From positions 1 through 6,738 of the forward strand of contig JAPOVO010000367.1 of NCBI GenBank assembly GCA_026708165.1: a stretch of DNA of 6,738 bases, given 5' to 3'. This document shows, piece by piece, positions 1-6,273 of this stretch (position 1 is its first letter; every line of letters starts with the position of its first letter). The DNA is from Chloroflexota bacterium. Lineage in GTDB: Bacteria > Chloroflexota > UBA11872 > VXNJ01. Below the pieces are notes generated by a model. It was not told the origin of the DNA and did no database searches. It saw nothing but the letters and a program-made list of their open reading frames with translations. The translations under genes and the position numbers were made by a program.

Positions 1-1
1 C

Positions 2-2287
2 TTCTTCGACCAGATGGTCAAGAGGAAGAACAACATCGTGCATGTCCCAGCGTATGGGACTCCGCTGGAAGCGTATCCTCCGGACGGCTCGGCGACCTAT
101 TTCCTCGATTCCGCCCGCCGGCTTCACTATGCGGATGAAACTGCGTGGCGTGGCGGCGATCCGTTCGCGACATCGCTGACCTACGGTTGGGGCACTCCGA
201 CGCGCAGGTGGGGGCGGACTTCCGGATTCAGATGCGAGGAGTTCGGATTTGGGACGGGCGACTGGTTCGACACGGAAGTATTCGGCTCCACAGCTACGGT
301 TGAGGGAGAGACTCGGGAGGAGCAGATAATCGGCGCGCAAGAGACGTTTGCGCGGGCGCTTGAATACGCGGGCAAGCGGGGGCTGCAAATTGCGCTGGGC
401 ATGGAAGTGGAAGGGAATCCGTTCGACCCTGAAGTCGATTCCGCCCTGAACAGCCGCCTCAAACACATTCTCAGCACCTATCCCACTCTGGACTACCTGG
501 CCATCTGGCAGGCCGAAATGCGTTCGTGGATCGGCCCTGGGCCGGGCGAGGTCGACGAGTGGATGCAGTCCGCCGAGTTCAAGCACGAGCACGACCGTAT
601 CGCGTCGCACTTCGACTATCTCGGACGCCCCGATTTAATGGCCGAAGGCGTGCGGCTGAGCGCCTACGTCAACCGAATTCATGACATCGTGTCCGAGCTT
701 CGTCCCGGCTTGCGGCTGCTGATTTGCGGCTGGGGGGGCGATCATTGGATGCTGTCTACCGATCTCTACTTGGGTCTCGACAAGACGGTGCCGATCGACG
801 TCATCTTCTCCTCTCTGGACAACATCGACCCCTCGGCGGCGAGATCCGTAAGCGAGGTCTACGGGAAGCTATCCGAGGGCCGTGAGAGCTGGCCGGTTCC
901 GTGGTTCGAGTCGGACGCGGGCGGTTCCCGGCGAGACCAATGGGGACCACAGCCGAACACCCACATTTTTGCCGACCTGTGCCGGGACGCGCGGGAAAAG
1001 GGATGTGAGGGTTTTATGGGCATCCACTGGCGCACGCGGGACCTGGAAGAGGTATTCGCCTACAGCGCCCGCTATGCGTGGAATCACCAGATAGGTTACG
1101 ACGAGTTTTACGACGATTACGCACGCACAGCCTACGCTTCGGAATATTCAGGGGAGATTGCGCTACTGCTACGCGAGCTGGATTCCATGGGACCGCGCTG
1201 GTCCGGTTCATGGGGCCAGTGGGAGTGCAGGCCATTCGAGTGGTTGGGTTCAAGCACCCAGTCCGACCAACCGGACAGCCGCCCCAGCCCTCTCAGCACC
1301 AGCCGGTTGCATCAGATTCGTGGGCGCGCATCTGCAGTGCTGGCCGGCATCGATCTCGAGACCCATCCCGCAGCCTACGACCGACTACGCTGGCTCATAC
1401 TTACGATCGACTGGATAACTCAATACGATCGGGTCTCGCTGCTGCTGGAGCCTCAAGGCACTTATCAGGTGCAGGCGGCGGAGTTGCATATGCACTACGC
1501 CCACGGAATGGGGGATCATTCGCAGGACGAGCGAGTCTGGGAACTCTATCGTTCGGCTCCCTTGGGCGAGGCGATGCTCGCTTTTGCGCAAAAGGTCGGC
1601 AGCCGGGGCGAGCTCGGCGCTCTCGCGACGATCAACGTCAAGGCTTACTCGACTTATTTGGATACCGGACACATGATGGGTATTCATCGTGGGAATTGGC
1701 CGCCTGACTATGTCCGTGGTCGTGGCCGGAGGGATTCAGCCGTTGTCCAGTGGCGTCCTTCTGACAGCGCCAAGGGATACCGGTTATGGCGGCGTCAAGT
1801 CGGCGAAGCGGGCTGGGTCTGTGTCACCCCGGTCACGGTGACGCAGTGCGAATTCGAAGATAAGGAGTTGGCCCCGGCTGTTTACGAATACGCGGTAACG
1901 TCAGTTGCTCAGCCGGCACTGGAAAGCCTTCGGTCGGTCAGCACGACGGTGCGGGTAGGTCCCCAGGTCGACGCACCGCTGGTACAAGTGTTGGAGCCCC
2001 CGACAGTTTTGTGGTCTGGGGACAAACTTGCGATTCGGTGCGTAGTCACGAGTGATCGTGACGTAACCTCCGTTGCAGTTCATAGAAGAAACGTAAACGG
2101 CGACTCGCTTGCGCCGGTCGAGCTTCAACCCGGTCGTGGCTTTACCTACCGCACAGAACTTCCGCTTGAGGGACTCGAAGGGGAAGTCTTGTTGTACGGG
2201 ATCGAGGCGAAAGACGAGTTGGGACAGAGCGGCTTTTGGCCGACCGGTTATCCGACGGTATGGCGGTCGCTTTGCGTACCGGGCTGA
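2..2287 (+). CDS. Glycoside-hydrolase-like multidomain protein, paralogue A (5' end outside the window)
   Basis: The reading frame is open from the first complete codon at base 2 to the TGA at 2285-2287. The first visible residues (FFDQMVKRKNN) align with residue 138 onward of the complete paralogue downstream, so about 137 N-terminal residues are missing; the ATG at 14 is internal, not the start. What remains is most of a presumed (beta/alpha)8 barrel, a helical segment containing the conserved stretch GSWGQWEC, the conserved block ATINVKAYSTY followed by GIHRGNWPPD, a fibronectin-III-like domain (starting near SAVVQWRPSDSAKGYRLWRR) and a terminal beta-sandwich ending FWPTGYPTVWRSL. Residues encoded by 89-1083 are identical to the downstream copy; beyond that, protein identity falls to roughly 55-60%. 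Candidate active-site segments are ALGMEVEG, YLAIWQAE, PWFESDAGG and GIHWRTRD. The general class (sugar-active barrel enzyme) is an inference from architecture; substrate and GH family are not recognised. Confidence 0.8.
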   Translation, partial: FFDQMVKRKNNIVHVPAYGTPLEAYPPDGSATYFLDSARRLHYADETAWRGGDPFATSLTYGWGTPTRRWGRTSGFRCEEFGFGTGDWFDTEVFGSTATVEGETREEQIIGAQETFARALEYAGKRGLQIALGMEVEGNPFDPEVDSALNSRLKHILSTYPTLDYLAIWQAEMRSWIGPGPGEVDEWMQSAEFKHEHDRIASHFDYLGRPDLMAEGVRLSAYVNRIHDIVSELRPGLRLLICGWGGDHWMLSTDLYLGLDKTVPIDVIFSSLDNIDPSAARSVSEVYGKLSEGRESWPVPWFESDAGGSRRDQWGPQPNTHIFADLCRDAREKGCEGFMGIHWRTRDLEEVFAYSARYAWNHQIGYDEFYDDYARTAYASEYSGEIALLLRELDSMGPRWSGSWGQWECRPFEWLGSSTQSDQPDSRPSPLSTSRLHQIRGRASAVLAGIDLETHPAAYDRLRWLILTIDWITQYDRVSLLLEPQGTYQVQAAELHMHYAHGMGDHSQDERVWELYRSAPLGEAMLAFAQKVGSRGELGALATINVKAYSTYLDTGHMMGIHRGNWPPDYVRGRGRRDSAVVQWRPSDSAKGYRLWRRQVGEAGWVCVTPVTVTQCEFEDKELAPAVYEYAVTSVAQPALESLRSVSTTVRVGPQVDAPLVQVLEPPTVLWSGDKLAIRCVVTSDRDVTSVAVHRRNVNGDSLAPVELQPGRGFTYRTELPLEGLEGEVLLYGIEAKDELGQSGFWPTGYPTVWRSLCVPG
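89..1083 (+). repeat. 995-bp identical tract, copy 1 (inside paralogue A)
   Basis: Compared line by line with 2883-3877, every base is the same, at a constant offset of 2794. In the 88 nt before it there are 8 mismatches, and immediately after it the sequences diverge sharply (AATCACCAG here, AACACCGAT in the other copy). It encodes most of the presumed catalytic barrel. No inverted repeats, target duplication or transposase are associated with it, so it is not a mobile element; it is homologous coding sequence made identical by recombination or by assembly. Confidence 0.95.
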
Positions 2288-2365
2288 GACTATCGTTCGA
2301 CGTTATAGAGCAGTCAACATCCCCGTTAAGCACGAGCCATCGGGAACGTTGGCATAGCGCGGGAC

Positions 2366-2370
2366 AGGAG
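2366..2370 (+). promoter_or_regulatory. Possible ribosome binding site for paralogue B (long spacing)
   Basis: AGGAG lies 14 bases before the ATG at 2385, longer than the usual 5-10. No in-frame ATG, GTG or TTG exists between it and 2385, and a stop codon sits in frame at 2376, so the start is fixed despite the poor spacing. The 8-base palindrome CTAGCTAG (2371-2378) lies between the two. Confidence 0.45.
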
Positions 2371-2384
2371 CTAGCTAGATTGAG

Positions 2385-5102
2385 ATGACCGAAATCAACA
2401 TCGTCGGTGAGACACATCCCCTAGTCGATCTGGCCGCGGCCGAATTGGGCCGATACGTTGGCTTGTCGCCGGCCGCACCTGACGACGCCCCAGAATTCGT
2501 GCTGCAGCACGGCCTCTCCGACATACACCCTCAGGGCTATGTAGTCTCCACCGAGGACGCTACGGTGACCATTGCGGCGGCTCAGCCCATCGGTGTCCTC
2601 TACGGCGTCTACGGCTACCTCGAAGAGGTCGGCTTCGGTTTCTATCTCGGGGGCGACACCTACCCCGATCCCGATAGCTTCCACTGGAAACCAGTCAATC
2701 TTCGGGCGGAGCCCGTGTTCGACATACGCGGCAGTCTGGTCTGGCCCAACTTCCTGAACAGCCCGGCGACGTGGGACCTGCCCGACTATCAGGTCTTCTT
2801 CGACCAGATGGTCAAGATGAAGAACAACGTCGTGCACGTGCCGGCGTATGGGACTCCGCTGGAAGCGTATCCGCCGGATGGTTCGGCGACCTATTTCCTC
2901 GATTCCGCCCGCCGGCTTCACTATGCGGATGAAACTGCGTGGCGTGGCGGCGATCCGTTCGCGACATCGCTGACCTACGGTTGGGGCACTCCGACGCGCA
3001 GGTGGGGGCGGACTTCCGGATTCAGATGCGAGGAGTTCGGATTTGGGACGGGCGACTGGTTCGACACGGAAGTATTCGGCTCCACAGCTACGGTTGAGGG
3101 AGAGACTCGGGAGGAGCAGATAATCGGCGCGCAAGAGACGTTTGCGCGGGCGCTTGAATACGCGGGCAAGCGGGGGCTGCAAATTGCGCTGGGCATGGAA
3201 GTGGAAGGGAATCCGTTCGACCCTGAAGTCGATTCCGCCCTGAACAGCCGCCTCAAACACATTCTCAGCACCTATCCCACTCTGGACTACCTGGCCATCT
3301 GGCAGGCCGAAATGCGTTCGTGGATCGGCCCTGGGCCGGGCGAGGTCGACGAGTGGATGCAGTCCGCCGAGTTCAAGCACGAGCACGACCGTATCGCGTC
3401 GCACTTCGACTATCTCGGACGCCCCGATTTAATGGCCGAAGGCGTGCGGCTGAGCGCCTACGTCAACCGAATTCATGACATCGTGTCCGAGCTTCGTCCC
3501 GGCTTGCGGCTGCTGATTTGCGGCTGGGGGGGCGATCATTGGATGCTGTCTACCGATCTCTACTTGGGTCTCGACAAGACGGTGCCGATCGACGTCATCT
3601 TCTCCTCTCTGGACAACATCGACCCCTCGGCGGCGAGATCCGTAAGCGAGGTCTACGGGAAGCTATCCGAGGGCCGTGAGAGCTGGCCGGTTCCGTGGTT
3701 CGAGTCGGACGCGGGCGGTTCCCGGCGAGACCAATGGGGACCACAGCCGAACACCCACATTTTTGCCGACCTGTGCCGGGACGCGCGGGAAAAGGGATGT
3801 GAGGGTTTTATGGGCATCCACTGGCGCACGCGGGACCTGGAAGAGGTATTCGCCTACAGCGCCCGCTATGCGTGGAACACCGATCTCACGTTCGAGACCT
3901 TCTATGACGACTACGCCAGAAGGGCCTACGGCGAGCGGCACGGCGCCGAAATGGCGGCGATACTTCGTGAGCTGGAGCACATGGGGCCGAGATGGACCGG
4001 CTCATGGGGCCAGTGGGAGTGCTGGAATTTCGCGTGGCTGAGCGTTGGCAGTCCTATGTCGATTTCCGATGGGCACGACGCGGCTCCAGACAGCAGGCCC
4101 AGCCCGGCCAATCTCAGTCGTTTGACCGAAATCCGGGGGCGGCTGAGCACGCTGCTGGCCGAGTCGGAGCGTGCGAGGGACCCGGCGGGTCAGGAACGGC
4201 TTCGATGGCTCATCTTGACGGTTGACTGGCTAGTCCTATACGACCGAGTCACGCTAGCCCTGGAAGGTGGAGGGCCCTATCACCGTCAGGCCGACGCCCT
4301 GTTTCTAAGGGACGCTCTGGGTGATCCCGACCACAGCCTTGACCGGCGCATTTGGGAGCTGCTACGAGAGGCTCCCTTGCAGCGGGCCATGCACGCCTAC
4401 GCGAGGAAGATAGAGAGCAAGGGAGAGCTTGGTGTTCTGGCCACCATCAACGTAAAGGCTTTCTCCACATACGAAGATTCCAGCTGGGCCTTCGGAATCC
4501 ACCGTGGAAACTGGCCGCCCGACGGAGTGCGTGGTTATGGTTCAGACAAGTCGGCTGTCATCGAGTGGGAACCATTGGCCAGCGCACAGGCCTACCGGGT
4601 TTGGCGTCGTGAGGTTGGAGGAGAAGACTGGACCTGCGTTACGCCAGAGCCCACAAATGCGCTCAGTCTGGAGGACTCGCCACGGTCGGCGGGCGACTAC
4701 GAATACTCCGTAACCACCGTCGCGCCCCCGCGCTTGGAGTCCATGAAGTCGTTTGGAGCCCTGGTGCGGGTAGGTCCCGGCTCCAGCCCGCCGTTGGTTC
4801 AGGTGTTGGCCCCGCCCACAGTGCTTTGGAGCGATGATCGGCTGACTGTCAAAGCTATCGTCACCGGTGAGCGCACGATCGCGTCGGTGCGTCTGAAACG
4901 CAGGACCGGGGACGGACGTGATTTGCCGTCGCTGGAGCTGAAGAAGGGCCGGGGGGCGACCTTTTCGATTGAAGTACCGCTTCTGGAATTGGGCGGTTCA
5001 TCGCTGCAGTTCGGGATTGAAGTCGTCGACGTCAACGGCTCGATAGGTGTATGGCCTACGGGCTTTCCGCAAGTTTGGCGTTCGCTGAACGTTGTCGCAT
5101 AA
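2385..5102 (+). CDS. Glycoside-hydrolase-like multidomain protein, paralogue B (complete, 905 aa)
   Basis: Domains in order: residues 1-~100 look like the small alpha/beta N-terminal domain of GH67/GH20-type enzymes, with GVLYGVYGYLEEVGFGFYLG at 70-89 followed by GDTYP; ~110-500 is a presumed (beta/alpha)8 barrel opening with DIRGSLVWPNF (113 on) and FFDQMVKMKNNVVHVPAYG (138 on); ~500-715 is mostly helical; ~720-797 is fibronectin-III-like (SAVIEW at 723, YEYSVTTVAPP near 772); ~800-905 is an Ig-like beta-sandwich. Acidic residues that could be catalytic are E272 and E274 (ALGMEVEG), E309 (YLAIWQAE), and E440 and D442 (PWFESDAGG); H479, W480 and R481 (GIHWRTRD) may line the pocket. None is proven. 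There is no signal peptide, and an in-frame TAG at 2376-2378 excludes an N-terminal extension, so the protein appears cytoplasmic. The start at 2385 is the first ATG in frame. Sugar-active function is inferred from fold resemblance; I do not recognise a numbered family. DUF-type alpha-glucuronidase or hexosaminidase relatives are alternatives. Confidence 0.85.
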   Translation: MTEINIVGETHPLVDLAAAELGRYVGLSPAAPDDAPEFVLQHGLSDIHPQGYVVSTEDATVTIAAAQPIGVLYGVYGYLEEVGFGFYLGGDTYPDPDSFHWKPVNLRAEPVFDIRGSLVWPNFLNSPATWDLPDYQVFFDQMVKMKNNVVHVPAYGTPLEAYPPDGSATYFLDSARRLHYADETAWRGGDPFATSLTYGWGTPTRRWGRTSGFRCEEFGFGTGDWFDTEVFGSTATVEGETREEQIIGAQETFARALEYAGKRGLQIALGMEVEGNPFDPEVDSALNSRLKHILSTYPTLDYLAIWQAEMRSWIGPGPGEVDEWMQSAEFKHEHDRIASHFDYLGRPDLMAEGVRLSAYVNRIHDIVSELRPGLRLLICGWGGDHWMLSTDLYLGLDKTVPIDVIFSSLDNIDPSAARSVSEVYGKLSEGRESWPVPWFESDAGGSRRDQWGPQPNTHIFADLCRDAREKGCEGFMGIHWRTRDLEEVFAYSARYAWNTDLTFETFYDDYARRAYGERHGAEMAAILRELEHMGPRWTGSWGQWECWNFAWLSVGSPMSISDGHDAAPDSRPSPANLSRLTEIRGRLSTLLAESERARDPAGQERLRWLILTVDWLVLYDRVTLALEGGGPYHRQADALFLRDALGDPDHSLDRRIWELLREAPLQRAMHAYARKIESKGELGVLATINVKAFSTYEDSSWAFGIHRGNWPPDGVRGYGSDKSAVIEWEPLASAQAYRVWRREVGGEDWTCVTPEPTNALSLEDSPRSAGDYEYSVTTVAPPRLESMKSFGALVRVGPGSSPPLVQVLAPPTVLWSDDRLTVKAIVTGERTIASVRLKRRTGDGRDLPSLELKKGRGATFSIEVPLLELGGSSLQFGIEVVDVNGSIGVWPTGFPQVWRSLNVVA
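2883..3877 (+). repeat. 995-bp identical tract, copy 2 (inside paralogue B)
   Basis: Second copy of the perfect direct repeat, in the same reading frame as the first and covering residues 167-498 of paralogue B (protein identity extends slightly further upstream, to about residue 151). The left edge falls where single synonymous differences begin (bases 2879 and 2882). The right edge falls inside the asparagine codon 498, after which the proteins share only about 55-60% of residues. Confidence 0.95.
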
Positions 5103-5164
5103 CTGAAGACGGGATCGGGAAAATGTCCCTGTGTTGAGATCATGCGGCGGTGCGGAGAGTACCG

Positions 5165-5185
5165 GCCAGAGCCTTCCGCTCTGGC
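5165..5185 (+). other. GC-rich hairpin between paralogue B and the SDR gene
   Basis: GCCAGAGC and GCTCTGGC form a perfect 8-bp stem around a 5-base loop (CTTCC), extendable by a G-U pair. It starts 63 nt after the paralogue B stop and ends 18 nt before the SDR Shine-Dalgarno. No run of T follows, so it is not a classical intrinsic terminator. It could be a weak attenuator or an mRNA-stabilising or processing element that separates expression of the hydrolase from the dehydrogenase. Function is inferred from structure and position only. Confidence 0.4.
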
Positions 5186-5203
5186 TAGCGTGAAGTTGAT
5201 TAG

Positions 5204-5209
5204 AAGGAG
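5204..5209 (+). promoter_or_regulatory. Ribosome binding site of the SDR gene
   Basis: AAGGAG ends nine bases before the ATG at 5219. This strong, well-spaced Shine-Dalgarno sequence decides the start codon of the dehydrogenase. Confidence 0.8.
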
Positions 5210-5218
5210 AACAGAACG

Positions 5219-6031
5219 ATGCGGTTAGAGGATCACGTTGCAATCATTACCGGCGGGGCGCGCGGAATCGGGCGCGGCATCGCTCTGCGCTTCGCTGACG
5301 AGGGGGCAAACGTAGTCATTGCCGAGCTCGACGAGGAAACAGGCAGAGCCACGGCGAGCGAGGTCGAAGCAAAGGGGCGACGGGCGCTGGTAGTCGGATG
5401 CGACGTTACAAACCCATCCGACGTTCAGGCCATGGTCGACGCGACACTCGCCGAATTCGGTCAGATAGACATCCTGGTTAACAATGCCGGACTCGGGCAG
5501 CAGGTCATCGAAGTGGTTGATCTCGACGTGGCGGAGTGGGACCGGGTTATGTCGGTCAACATTACCGGGGTGTTCGGGGGCAGCCAGGCCGTAGCCCGCG
5601 AGATGATGCGGCGCGAGTACGGCAAGATCATCAACATCTCCTCGGTCAACGGCGTTTCGGCTCCGCCGCTCGTAGCGGCTTACAACGCCTCCAAGTGGGC
5701 AGTATTAGGGTTCAACAAAACGCTCGCAATCGAGCTTGCTCCATACAAGATCAACGTGAATGCAATCTGTCCGGGTCCAGTAGACACCGACTTCCAAAAG
5801 GCAAACATGTCGGAGCGGGCGGCGGTGATGGGTATCGAGGTGTCGGACTTGCGTGAGCGGCTCAGGCAATCCGTCCCGCTTCAACGATGGACCAGGCCAG
5901 AAGACCTAGCCGCCGCGGCAACCTTCCTGGCCTCGCAGGACTCCGTGCACATGACCGGCGAGCACTTGATTGTTTCGGGTGGATTGAGCGGCGTTTCGGG
6001 CGTCGCGCCCAAGCGAAAGTCGTCTTCCTAG
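5219..6031 (+). CDS. Short-chain dehydrogenase/reductase (classical SDR, NAD(P)-dependent)
   Basis: A 270-residue classical SDR, predicted to be a soluble cytoplasmic Rossmann-fold oxidoreductase acting on a hydroxyl or keto group. Visible motifs: TGGARGIG at 11-18 (TGxxxGxG cofactor loop), D62-V63 (adenine-binding), NNAG at 88-91, and a complete catalytic tetrad N114, S142, Y155, K159 (YNASK), followed by PGPVDT at 185-190. An acidic residue at the end of the second strand (E36 in VVIAELDEE) favours NAD(H) over NADP(H), by the usual SDR rule. The core matches the FabG/glucose dehydrogenase-like group, which cannot be told apart by motif alone; next to two sugar-hydrolase-like genes, a sugar or sugar-derivative substrate is more likely than acyl-ACP (inference). 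The C-terminus is slightly long and ends in a Lys/Ser-rich tail (PKRKSSS). The start is supported by an AAGGAG nine bases upstream. It follows paralogue B by 116 nt and may be co-transcribed with it. Confidence 0.95.
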   Translation: MRLEDHVAIITGGARGIGRGIALRFADEGANVVIAELDEETGRATASEVEAKGRRALVVGCDVTNPSDVQAMVDATLAEFGQIDILVNNAGLGQQVIEVVDLDVAEWDRVMSVNITGVFGGSQAVAREMMRREYGKIINISSVNGVSAPPLVAAYNASKWAVLGFNKTLAIELAPYKINVNAICPGPVDTDFQKANMSERAAVMGIEVSDLRERLRQSVPLQRWTRPEDLAAAATFLASQDSVHMTGEHLIVSGGLSGVSGVAPKRKSSS

Positions 6032-6273
6032 GGAGCCGTCACTCAAATAACTCCTAGCGCCCATTCGTCGCATTGCTGATGGGAGGGCGTGACCTTCTGT
6101 ACAACGGCGTGTAGCCGCGCGACTCGCTTTGCCAAGGACCACCAGCACCAGCGGCCATCCCGTCCGCTGAACCTATCGCCATCTCGTGCAGTGTGCCCAG
6201 GGAGCGCGTCTGGTAGATTCGCTATCTGCGCAGCGTAGGACGACCTGCCTGTACGTGGGAGGAGCGTGATCAC
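6032..6273 (+). other. 242-nt intergenic region with no recognised gene
   Basis: I see no convincing protein, RNA gene or terminator here. Two short imperfect or weak inverted repeats are present (6028-6057 and 6149-6169), neither followed by a T tract. I find no sigma-70-like -35/-10 pair that I would defend. The length, about twice that of the other gaps in the window, leaves room for a separate promoter for the Gfo/Idh/MocA gene. Confidence 0.4.
6257..6264 (+). promoter_or_regulatory. Ribosome binding site of the Gfo/Idh/MocA gene
   Basis: GGGAGGAG ends nine bases before the ATG at 6274. It supports that start over other candidates; the GTG at 6266 is out of frame. Confidence 0.8.

Noticed and set aside
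1078..1707. A 209-codon + strand frame overlapping paralogue A
   Set aside because: The A-frame protein is supported by conservation with paralogue B across this region, while the overlapping frame has low-complexity Arg/Ser content and no equivalent of the same extent in paralogue B.
2421..3404. A 327-codon open frame on the minus strand inside paralogue B
   Set aside because: It is antisense to a strongly supported coding region that has a paralogue. Its translation is rich in Arg and Pro with no domain signature, typical of a shadow frame.
89..3877. The repeat pair as an insertion sequence or transposon
   Set aside because: The repeats lie wholly within homologous reading frames at equivalent positions, with no terminal inverted repeats, target duplications or transposase.
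6028..6057. Inverted repeat CTAGGGAG/CTCCTAG at the SDR stop codon as a terminator
   Set aside because: The stem needs a bulged base, the loop is 15 nt and no T tract follows.
6129..6160. TTGCCA as a -35 box for the Gfo/Idh/MocA gene
   Set aside because: No -10-like hexamer lies at 16-18 nt downstream; the sequence there is GC-rich.
6149..6169. Inverted repeat CAGCGG/CCGCTG as a terminator or operator
   Set aside because: A 6-bp stem with a 9-base loop is expected by chance in GC-rich DNA, and nothing nearby supports a function.
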